Assembly (NCBI GenBank): GCA_963691705.1
Contig: OY829543.1
Location: 32,263,523-32,327,522, forward strand
Direction of reading: 5' to 3'
Length of the DNA: 64,000 bases
Origin: Viola odorata
Taxonomy: Eukaryota; Streptophyta; Magnoliopsida; Malpighiales; Violaceae
A model generated the notes under the pieces. That model searched no databases and was not told where the DNA came from. It saw nothing but the letters and a program-made list of their open reading frames with translations. Shown here in pieces: positions 23,003 through 32,942 of this stretch. The stretch's first letter is position 1. The number at the start of each line of letters is the position of its first letter. The position numbers and the translations under genes were made by a program.

Positions 23003-24913
23003 ATGTCAGGAAATTTAGAAAGGGAACCAACGGCTGTGAATGATGTAGCCAAGGCCTTGCAAGACATAGCAGCTCAGCTCCAGGACATGGCAGCTTGGAG
23101 ACAGCAAGTCGAGACTAGGGAACGTGAGAATCGGGCTCCACAAGCCCCCGGGGCACACTTTGCGCAACACCTAAACCCTAGAGTGGACCGAGAAGCATAT
23201 GTGCCTCCACCGGGTGATGATCAGCCTAGTGAGCTTGAGGCCGAGGGTTCTGAAGATGGTTATGACGAGGAGTTTCACATGGCAGGACCAAGGGGTTTTC
23301 ACATGCGCCGAGGAGGTGCACATGGACGAGGCAGACACGCCTTTGGTAGGCGAGACCGTAACTTAGAACAGCCGCGTCGCGAGGAGCGCGAGCGAGTTGA
23401 CAATCACCTTGGGAGTGTCAAGCTCAAGGTTCCACCTTTCGAAGGAAAAGATGATCCCGAGGGATACTTGACTTGGGAGCGAAAGATAGAAGCAATTTTT
23501 AGGTGTCACACCTACACGGATGAAAAGAAAATAAGGTTAGCTTCCGTGGAGTTCTTTGGATACGCTGCCCATTGGTGGGAACAAGTGAATGAGGATGTGA
23601 GAGGACCCGTAACTACTTGGGAGAATATGAAGTATGTGATGAAGGGGAGATTCGTTCCACCGTACTATCATAAGGACCAACTTCAGCGGTTACAAAAGCT
23701 TACCCAAGGGTCCAAAACCGTGAATGACTATCACAACGAGTTGGAAGTTCTTCTAGCTAGGGTTCATGTGATAGAGGATGAGGATTCGAAGATGTCTAGG
23801 TTCTTGAGTGGGCTGAATCCAGAGATAGCTAACGCCTTAGAGTTGTGCCAATATAGGACTTTGGAGGAGATGCTTCACATGGCCGTGAAGATTGAGAGGC
23901 AACGCAAGGCTAAGGCAGCCTACTCTAAGCCGTCTACTGTTGTGTCTCGGACTTCCACTTAGAACAAGTCTACATGGTCCAAGGGGAATAAGGACAACAA
24001 GGAAACACCCAAGGTATCTAAGCCTTTATATGGTACCAAAGGTAATTCGGCAAACCCTACTCTTTCTAAAGTTCCCATTACTAGTACTAACCGTGTGCCT
24101 ACAAGAGACATTGTGTGCTTTAAGTGTAGTGGCCGAGGCCATAAGCAGGCCGAATGTCCCAACAAAAGAGTTCTGATCATTAGGGATAATGGAGAGATGG
24201 ACTCGGAAGATGATTATGAGGTGGTGGAGGATTCAGAAGAGGAAAGTGGGGGAGAAGAGGCAGCCGATCATGAAGCTAGGGTTTGTGATCCGGTTACCCT
24301 AGTAGTTCGGAGGAACTTGAGTGTGCAACCAAGGGCCGAAACTTATGAGGAGGAACAAAGAGAGAACCTATTCCATGCTAGGTGCCACATTGGTACTAAG
24401 GTATGCTCTCTTATTATTGACAATGGTTCTTGTACTAATTGTGCTAGTACTCTCCTTGTGCGCAAATTAGGGTTACCCACGGTCAAGCATCCAAAACCAT
24501 ATACCTTGCAATGGATGAATGATGAGCTCGGCCTTAAGGTGACTAAACAAGTGCTAGTGAGTTTGTCTATTGGGAAATTTAAAGATGAAGTATGGTGTGA
24601 TGTAGTCCCAATGCAAGCGTCACATGTGCTGCTCGGCCGACCTTGGCAATTCGACCGCAACGCTACTCACGAAGGGAGGAGCAATCGGTACAAGCTTGAG
24701 AAGGAAGGAGTGAAGTTCACACTCGCACCCCTTACACCTAAGCAAGTGCTCGAGGACCAGCTCTGGTTAGAGAAGTCCTATGCTGAATATGAGGCCTCAC
24801 GGCTTCTAGATAAAAGAATTGATGAAAACAGCCCCCGTGAAAAAAGTGAGCACGGGTTTGAAAGAAAGGAAAAGAATGAAAACAGCCCCATGAAAAAAGT
24901 GAGCACGGGTTAA
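23003..24913 (+). pseudogene. Element B gag and protease
   Basis: ATG 23003 (MSGNLEREP) follows TTTCAGG. The capsid-type gag domain is visible as KLKVPPFEGKDDPEGYLTWE ... YFRC-like helices through FLSGLNPEIANAL. A TAG at 23960-23962 interrupts the frame, and the same frame resumes with the zinc knuckle CFKCSGRGHKQAEC. The aspartic protease follows with active site LIIDNGSCTNCAS (DNG in place of the more usual DGG/DSG) and VLLGRPW. The frame ends at 24911-24913 in the second copy of a short direct repeat (GAAAACAGCCCC...GTGAGCACGGGTT at about 24,825 and 24,879), where loss of one base in that copy shifts the frame. Confidence 0.9.
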
Positions 24914-24969
24914 AAACAGAAAAGAAAGAGCTTGAGAAGGAAAAGAAAAGGCAAGAAAAAGAAAAGAAA

Positions 24970-27710
24970 GTGAACTTGTATGCGAAGGAAAAGGATTTGC
25001 GCCGAGCGCTTGTTTTACAAAAACAGTTTTGTGGTGAGAATCGCCCTTTGATTCTTCTTCGCTTTAAATCCTTTTGTTTGAGCACTACTAACCTTGATCC
25101 TTTAGCTTCTGTGCCTTCTTCTATCTTGGCTGTTTTGCAGGAGTTCAAGGACGTAACACCCGAAGAGATGCCAGCCGGTTTGCCTCCAATCCGTGGCATT
25201 GAGCACCAAATCGATTTTGTGCCGGGTTCGACTATCCCAAATAGACCGGCCTATAGGAGCAACCCCGAAGAGACTAAGGAACTTCAGCGGCAGGTTGATG
25301 AGCTCCTTAGCAAGGGATATGTCCGGGAGAGTTTGTCTCCATGCGCCGTTCCAGTGCTTCTAGTGCCAAAGAAAGATGGAACTTGGCGAATATGTGTTGA
25401 CTGCAGAGCTGTCAACAAAATTATGGTAAAGTATCGTCACCCCATACCTCGCTTAGATGATATGTTAGATGAACTTAGTGGTAGTGTAATCTTTTCTAAA
25501 ATTGATCTCATGAGCGGCTATCATCAAATTAGAATGAAAGAGGGTGATGAATGGAAAACGGCATTTAAAACAAAGTATGGATTGTATGAATGGTTAGTGA
25601 TGCCGTTTGGACTAACTAATGCCCCAAGTACTTTCATGCGACTTATGAATCATGTTCTTAGGCGTTTCATAGGAAAATTTGTTGTTGTGTACTTTGATGA
25701 CATCTTAGTTTACAGCAAGTCTTTGCATGATCATGTTTTACACCTTAAGGAAATTTTTCTAACCTTGCGTGAAGAGAAGCTTTATGCTAAACTCTCCAAG
25801 TGCTCTTTTGCTTTAGAACAGGTTGAGTTTTTAGGATTCCTTGTGGGCAAGGACGGTGTGAAGGTGGATGAAGCGAAGGTGCAAGCGATTAAGGAGTGGC
25901 CTACGCTAAAAACAGCAAGCGACATCCGCTCCTTTCACGGCTTAGCTTCCTTTTATCGACGTTTCATTCGTGATTTTAGTACTCTTGCTGCCCCACTTAA
26001 TGACCTAACTAAGAAACATGTTGATTTCAGGTGGGAGGAACCTCAAGAGGCCGCATTCCAAGCGTTGAAGGACAAGCTGTCCAACGCGCCCGTGTTAGCC
26101 CTTCCCGACTTTGACAAACCGTTTGAGTTAGAGTGCGACGCGAGTGGACTCGGTATAGGTGCTGTTTTGATGCAAGAGAAGAAGCCAATAGCCTTCTTTA
26201 GTGAGAAGCTCAAGGATGCCCAGTTGCGTTATCCGACGTATGACAAAGAGCTTTATGCACTAGTTAGGGCTTTCGAGGTTTGGCAACACTACTTGATGCC
26301 GAGGGAATTTGTGGTGCATACTGACCACTTAAGCCTCAAATACCTAAAGGGACAAGGGAAGTTGAATAGGAGACATGCCGTGTGGCTGGAGTTCTTGGAA
26401 GCTTTCCCTTATCACATCAAGTACAAGGAAGGAAAAGACAATGTTGTAGCCGACGCATTGTCTCGGAGGTATGCCTTGATCTCTTCGTTAAGTGTCAAAT
26501 TTTTAGGGTTTTCTCAAATAATTCCACTCTACCCTACTGATTTGGATTTTGGTGAGGTCTATAAGACTTGTGATTCCATGGCTGATGTGAAATTTTATAC
26601 GCATGATAACTATCTGTTTCGGCGCAAACGCCTTTGCATTCCTAAGTGTTCTTTGCGTGAATTACTTGTGCATGAATCACATAGTGGTGGATTGATGGGC
26701 CACTTTGGCATTAATAAAACCTATGACATGCTGAAATCACACTTTTATTGGCCTAAGATGAGACGTGATGTTGTGCGTGTGATTGCTAGATGTGTAGTTT
26801 GCCAAAGGGCAAAGTCTCGGTTAGCTAGTCATGGTGAGTTTATGCCGCTGCCCGTACCTTCCCAACCTTGGACTGATCTGTCCATGGACTTCATTGTAGG
26901 TTTACCTAAGTCGTGGGATGGTAAGGATGGTATATTTGTTGTTGTGGATCGGTTTTCCAAAATGGCGCACTTTTTGCCTTGTAAAAATACTAATGATGCG
27001 TCTCAGGTTGCTAATATATTCTTTAGAGAGGTAGTCCGCCTCCATGGTATGCCTATTAGTATTGTTAGTGACCGTGATGGAAGATTTTTGAGCCATTTTT
27101 GGATTGATGGCCAAACTGAGGTAGTTAACCGTATTGTAGGGTCTCTTTTACGCTCTTTAGTTACCAAGCATGTTTCTAAATGGACTGATCATTTGCCTTT
27201 CATGGAGTTTGCTTATAATCGTTCAATCCATTCTACTACAAATTGTTCACCTTTTGAAGTAGTTTATGGCTTTAATCCGCTAACTCCCATGGATTTGACC
27301 CCTTTGCCTTTGAGTGATGTTTCTAACTTAGATGGACAGCAGCGGGCAGAACACATCAAACAGATACATGCGAAGGCTAAGGCAAACATTGAGCGCACTA
27401 ATGAGCGCCTAGTGCGCAAGCACAATGAAGGCCGCTAGACCGCGTCCTTTCAAGTTGGCGATTGGGTGTGGCTGCACCTAAGACGTGAGAGATTTCCAGA
27501 GAAGAGGAAAGGAAAGTTAGCACCACGAGGAGATGACCCGTTTTAGATTGTTGAGAAGATCAACAACAATGCTTACCGCCTCGACCTTCCAAGTGAGTAT
27601 GGTTCAATTCATGGCACTTTTAATATTTCTGACTTGCGATTGTTTGATGCAGGTAATGAGGATGTTGCTGATTTGGATTCGAGGACGAATCCTTCTCAAG
27701 ATGGAGGAGA
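24970..27710 (+). pseudogene. Element B pol: reverse transcriptase, RNase H, deleted integrase
   Basis: The frame opens near 24,920 in a different phase from gag. RT motifs are intact ([51 protein letters not shown]). RNase H follows ([42 protein letters not shown]). Integrase has the H2C2 zinc site (HESHSGG...CVVCQRAK) and first Asp (MDFIVGLP) and second Asp (SDRDGRF). Only 15 residues then separate the second Asp from the Glu of GQTEVVNR instead of 35, an in-frame loss of about 60 bp near 27,100-27,106. Further TAG stops lie at 27436-27438 and 27544-27546. The tail continues (DSRTNPSQDGGDD) into the LTR. Confidence 0.92.
27698..27710 (+). promoter_or_regulatory. Element B polypurine tract
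   Basis: AAGATGGAGGAGA directly precedes the 3' LTR and is the expected plus-strand primer site. Confidence 0.75.
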
Positions 27711-28913
27711 TGATACGATCCCAGCCAGAGCCAACCCTAGTGACGCACCCACAGGCGCAACCACCCGCGCCAAGGCCCGAGCCTTAGAGGCTGCAGCCGT
27801 GAGCCTCCCATTACCACCCACTGGCCCGATCACTCGTGCCAGGGCCCGATCACTCGTGCCAGGGCCCGATCACTCGTGCCAGGGCCCGAGCCCTACAAGT
27901 GAGGCTCAGTAGCCTCATCCACATGGAACTGAAGGCAGAAACAGCCTCGGAGGAAGCCAACTTGCGCGCACCCCAGCCGCGCCTTGTAACCCTAATCCGC
28001 ACCGCGTCCGCGCCTACGGATGGGCTACACATGGCCACCTCGGACCTTTAGGTCCACCGGCGCCCGTTTCCCATTTTTGACCAGACCATGATCATTTATA
28101 ATACAATAGAGGAGTCCAGGCCAAAAATCAGGAGAAACGCCTGAAGGATTTGGGACAGGCCCAAATCACAAGCCCGCATTAGACAGCGAAAGCCATTGCC
28201 GAGACTTTTGAATATTGGAGCATATTTCCTCGCACAATATTCAGCCCAGAACTTCATATATGTGTTAGGAAGTTTCCCTCCAAGTTTCAGTGGGAACGCT
28301 CGAGGGAATAAGGAAAATGCCTTGTTTCCTTAAAACGTGATTCGATGGACCCGCAAGCAAAGCCACTTGGGCCTTTTGACCTAAACGGCGGTGCCTGCAC
28401 TTCTATCCTTATTATTAGACTTTATTTATGTTAATTTAGGGTTTCAGAACTTATTTGGAAGGGTGGATTGTTGCCAATTTCATTTAAGTCATTATTTAGA
28501 AACTAAACTAGTTTCCATTTTTGGAATTAGGGTTTTGCGCTTCCTTAAAAAGGAGCCGCCCATGTTATTTTCAGCAGACTTTGATTATTGATTATTGAAA
28601 TCATATTTCTTTGGATCTCTATCCACTTGTTCTTGATGAACCTTGCAACTAATTGAGTTTCGTGCATTCGATTAGCTTGTCAAGTAAAACTTGAAAGCAC
28701 TAACTATTGAGTCTTTCGTCTTTGAATTGCCAAGAGCACCCAGTCTTGGAGATTCATCGGTTTGACCCAAGAACCTCAAGGGATTCGGCGTGAAGTGCCA
28801 AGAGCACCAAGTCTTGGAGTTTCACGGTTTTCTTCGAGTTAATTTCCGCATTGAAATCCACGTCGTCGGACAACGATCTAAGGAGAGCGTTCTAGCCTAC
28901 AAGGAACGCATCA
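27711..28913 (+). repeat. Element B 3' LTR
   Basis: 1203 bp, 40 bp longer than the 5' copy because a 20-bp unit (GGCCCGATCACTCGTGCCAG) is present three times at about 27823-27882 instead of once. The first ~340 bp would encode the integrase tail. Confidence 0.93.
27823..27882 (+). repeat. Three 20-bp tandem copies in the element B 3' LTR
   Basis: GGCCCGATCACTCGTGCCAG repeated three times; the 5' LTR has one copy. The net +40 bp shifts the integrase-tail frame after PTGPITRARARS. Confidence 0.9.
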
Positions 28914-29229
28914 CCCGAGATGTACCATTTCAGTGGTCGTGCTCCGGGAATTAGCAATGAATGTTTTGACTCAACTGTTTCCAGCGCCGCCTCTCCAGGG
29001 GTAAGTGGTTGGGTGGTTATTTGGTGCCTTTTGACTGGTGCATTTAGTGAGCAGGCATGCTGGTGTCGGATCAGATTCTGCTATTGCGGTTATTTTTCCC
29101 AGGCATTTAATTGATCTCTCAGGATCCGCCCGAGGATCGGAGCGCTTCCTCGACTATTTAAGGGAAGTGCTTTCCCCTTTCCCTGTTCATCTTTATCCTT
29201 TCCTTCTCTCTGCTTTTTTGCAGGTTGGA

Positions 29230-29681
29230 ATGACCGGTTTTTACAGGCGTGATTCCTTGCCAACTCCTCCGACTTCGCCGGATTCGGATGATTCTCCTCT
29301 GACACCACCGTGGAGACCTACCAAGTGTCCTGCCAGACGCCAGGGTCGCAAGAAGCCAGTGAAAGTGAAGAAGCAGACCTTTGAGTCCTTTTTTGCCGGC
29401 TTTGTGCCCCACTACCTGATGCTACCAAAAGGTGATGAGTCGTCACTGTCTGCCGTTCCTCCTCCTTCCGAGAAAGAGGCTCTTACTCATGGCACTGATT
29501 TGAGGCTAGCAGCTTCTGCTATTGGGGAGAGTTTCGTGCCTGTTATGACAAGATGGTAGCCCACGCGACAAAGCTTGTGCCTAAACCTGCCGAGTATTCC
29601 CTTTCCTACAACAGTGGATTACCATCGTCCCCGGAGGACTATGATTACTGCTATGACGCGGACTGGGCTGATGAGGATTAA
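29230..29681 (+). pseudogene. Antisense gene b of element A: basic/acidic protein of unknown function
   Basis: ATG 29230 (MTGFYRRDSLPTPPTSPDSD) follows a TTTTTGCAG that could be a 5'-UTR intron acceptor. A TATA-like TATTTAAG lies at 29154-29161. The product has a Pro/Ser-rich N-terminus, a basic patch (RRQGRKKPVKVKKQ), then an acidic Tyr/Asp-rich end. A one-base frameshift near 29,520-29,535 moves the C-terminal part (CYDADWADED then TAA 29679-29681) to another frame. Antisense to element A pol. No known family was recognised. Confidence 0.5.
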
Positions 29682-30173
29682 CGCTTTTGTGTGTGTATAT
29701 GCATGTTGTCATTTTATGAATGAGATGATGTTTCCTGCCTTTTTCTTTTGTCGTTATTTTCCGTTAGCCTGCTGGTCTTGTTGACAGCCAACGCAAGCGG
29801 TGGGCCCTGTCGAGGCAATCGTTTCATAGTTGGTTTGACTGGGTCAACTCTGTCGCCCTTTTGGGGAATCACGACGAATAACTTCTCTTTTTCAACTTTC
29901 TTTAATGCGCTTCCATGTGGCCAACTTCTTTTTACACGCGTCTCCGCGCGATTGGTGGCTCAATTAATGCGGTGGCATTTTAATCCTTTAAGAAGGGCCA
30001 TTTTCTTTTTTCACAACTTTTGCCCTTGCTTCGAATTTTTCCTCTTATCTTCCTTCGTCTTCTTCCTCGAATATCTTTCCGGCCGCCTGTCATCTCCCGC
30101 CGATTCCTCTGTAAATCTTCCCTTTCAAGGTACCAATTCAATCCTTCTCAGATTTCCTTTTTGCTGGTTTATT

Positions 30174-32283
30174 ATGGCTAGAAATAGACCTCGCCAGGTT
30201 ATCTGGAAACCCATGGATCCAGAGGTCGCGCAATCACCCAGTATTTTTACATGCGATGTGGTTCTGAAAGCCGAACTGGAGGAACATGGTATTACCTTTC
30301 CTCCCGGGTATGAGCCTTTTGCCCCTGGAAGTGATATGCGACTCCATAATCCGGCGTGGGGTCACAGTAGGCTTCTTTACTTTAAGATGTTCTTTTACGG
30401 TTTCCGCTTTCCTGTTCATGAATCGATACTAACGCTGCTGCGGGAGTATAACCTTAATCCTGCCCAGATAACATTCCTGGTGTACGGTTTATGCTTTTCT
30501 TCGCGCTTGCGAGTTGAAGAACATTTCTACCCCATCTCTCAATTTATTTCGCAAATTCTTTAGTATGAATTGCCATAATTGTTTAATCGAAATTACTCCT
30601 CGATGGGATGACGCGTTCGTGCAGTCGTTCTGGCAGCGTTTTCACGGCTTTAAGAAGGGTGTAGCTGATTGGAAAAGCAGTTTCTTTGTTCTGGAGCTAC
30701 CGTCCCGTTTATGGCGTCTTAATTTCAACCAGGAACTGATAGGCCCCATTTGGTCGAATCCCTCGATATTGACCAGGGCTGAGTTAGAGCAGGCTAACGC
30801 CCTATTAGACGAAGATACTCACTACCGCATTCGCGACTTTGCTTTGTTCAAGCCTCTAGAGGAGTGTGCTATGGGTGAGTCTGCCTCTTTCGCACTCTCT
30901 TTGCTTTTGTCTTTGCGCGTTTCTTTTGTTATAAGATGCTAACGGTTAACTCCCAGGTGACGCTGGCGCTCCTTTAAATGTAACGCCGCTTCAAACTTTA
31001 CCAGCCTCCCCCCCTGCCGAGGGCTCCAATCAGGGTAGCGCTCGACCCCCGAGGAGGAGAGTCAAGACGGTTGCCCGGGGAGGGCGGAGGCCCGTCAGCT
31101 CTGCTCGAGCTTCTCGCTTTGTGGAAGATTGGCTACCAGATCATCGCAATAGGACGAACTCCAGCCTGACCGCAACGAGGGTGATTGGTAGTGATGATGA
31201 GGATGTGGATGTCGAATTAGACCTTTGTCACGCTTCTTCCTTGCGCCGGAAAAAACCTCGATTGGCCACGAACGAGCAGGCCACCGGGATATCTTCTGTA
31301 GATGCAGCAACTGCTCCTATCCCTGCCGTTTCGCCCGAGACGAGTGCCTCCCAACCGGTGAAATCTACTGAGGCACCGGTTGCCACTTACTCTACCGAGG
31401 CGGAGGTCCCACCGACGTCATGTCCTCTTCCTACAGTTGACGCTCCCGATTCTCCGATTTCTCACTGTATTCCTGACGTAGTGGCCACGTCTTCTGTTGC
31501 GGATTCAGCTGCTGGGCTACCGCCTAAACCTCTTCAACAACTGTTCTTTTCTCCTATCACGAATGTTTTTTCCCCGAGTTCTTCTCCGGCTCCCTCAATC
31601 AATCTTTCTTATGGCGGCCCTAACGAGACCCCGTCCTATCGTATGAATTTGAAGGGATTCTGCTTGATGGTCTTCGCACTGTCGGGGTTCCCCAACCTTT
31701 TTCCAGAGACGAGTTTACTGCGCCTTTGATAGGGGAGATGCTGGGCTCCCAGAAGGAGAAGGAGAAATATCTTCAGCTTCCTCCGACGACACGTCTCCGC
31801 CATGTGATGAATGATTCTCTGGATTTCTTCCGTCACCTGAACTATCTGTTCGAGATTCATGATCGCGAGTCACGCAATTTCTCCAACGCGCTGTGCGTTA
31901 AGAAAGTGCAGCTTGAAAAAGCGGTAGACCAGACAAGATTGCTAACACGTCTCCGCGACGAGTCGCAGAAAGAATTGAACAGAGAGAGGTCTGTCGGGAA
32001 AGCAAAGATGGAAGTTCTGGAGGCAGAGTTTGCGCTGGAGAAGAAGAAAAATCTCCTTCTTCGCGAAGAGATATCTGCTCGAGACGAGGAATCTGCTAGG
32101 GCATCATTAAAGGAGGAATGGTGGAAGAAGAGGGTCTTGGAAGTCTTCGTTTCTGGATTCACGACCCGTTTCAAGGGTAATTCTTCTGACCCTGCCCAGG
32201 TTGCTGATTATATTTCTACCGTGATGGATGAGGTTAGCAAAGGCGGGATTGGTCCTTCTGCTCCAGAAGGGGAAAGGGGCTAA
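30174..32283 (+). pseudogene. Antisense gene c of element A: Transposase_28-like ('gypsy-type transposon') protein with coiled-coil tail
   Basis: ATG 30174 (MARNRPRQVIWKPMD). The N-terminal region GHSRLLYFKMFFYGFRFPV and LNPAQITF follows the pattern of the plant 'putative gypsy type transposon' family (Transposase_28-like). A frameshift near 30,500-30,560 moves to the frame with ITPRWDDAFVQSFWQRF. A probable intron spans 30,873-30,957 (GTGAGT...CCCAG). A long Pro/Ser/Thr-rich linker with RRKKPR follows, a second frameshift lies near 31,620-31,640, and the end (31,726-32,283) is a charged coiled coil (QLEKAVDQTRLLTRLRDES and onward). Such antisense extra genes are known from some Tat-lineage elements; the function is unknown. 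Confidence 0.7.
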
Positions 32284-32768
32284 CGTCAACGATTGGGGTG
32301 TTGCTTTGCTTTTCGAGAAGTGCCACAACGGGTCTCTGGACCCTCCCTTGTTATTCTTGTTGTTGTCTATCTCCTTTTAATTTTTTTCCTGAAAACCATT
32401 TGACATTATTCCTTCTGTAATAATGCTGACGCTACGTAGCTTTTATCGCACTTGCGTGAATCGTTGTGATGCTACCGTTATCTCTTCCCTATCTTCCTTG
32501 TGTCGTCGCGCCGTTTGGCGAGGCCAGCGCTGCTTTTTAGGTCATTAAATGTCGCAGTTCCTCCATTTAATGCACTTTGAAAAGTAATGATGGAAAAAGA
32601 CACGTGTCTTTCCTCAAAGAGCCGTTTGAAGCAAGCGTCTTCTAGGGAGACGCGAACACTGAAGCGTTTCATTATTGCTTTTAAACTTGTACCTTCTTGC
32701 GCGTGCCCTATTTCCCGACGCGCTGCTTTGCCATGTGTCCATTGTTGATTGGTCACGCCCTTTCAGGG

Positions 32769-32778
32769 TTATATATGA
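32769..32778 (+). promoter_or_regulatory. TATA-like box upstream of antisense gene d
   Basis: TTATATATGA lies 165 bp before ATG 32943 in a pyrimidine-rich leader region. Similar boxes precede genes a (20344) and b (29154). Confidence 0.4.
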
Positions 32779-32942
32779 TGTTTTCTCCTCCTCTTTTTTT
32801 CTTTTTTAATCTCCTCTCTCGCACGCTGCTGCCTTTTGGACAAATAGCTCGCGCCGCTCTCTTTTTCTGGTCTGAGACTCCTAGTGTTCTCTTTGCGAAG
32901 GTACACACCCTTTTTTTCCTCGTCACTTCTCTTTTATTGGGC

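Larger units (their letters stand above)
20989..28913 (+). mobile_element. Element B: chromovirus-like Ty3/gypsy retrotransposon nested in element A
   Basis: LTRs 20989-22151 and 27711-28913 (TGATAC...GCATCA) are flanked by identical CCCGA duplications (20984-20988, 28914-28918). A primer-binding site complementary to initiator tRNA-Met follows the left LTR and a polypurine tract precedes the right LTR, so the element reads +. The domain order gag, protease, RT, RNase H, integrase is Ty3/gypsy. The integrase tail (GDWVWLHLRRERFPEKRKGK, then PTGPITRARAR) running into the LTR resembles CRM-type chromoviruses; that lineage call is tentative. I count 32 substitutions between LTRs over 1163 aligned bases (about 2.8%). 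Stops, a frameshift and an integrase deletion make it non-autonomous. Confidence 0.92.

Noticed and set aside
27533..27912. Frame over the element B pol/LTR junction as a separate gene
   Set aside because: It is the tail of integrase in shifted frames running into the LTR.
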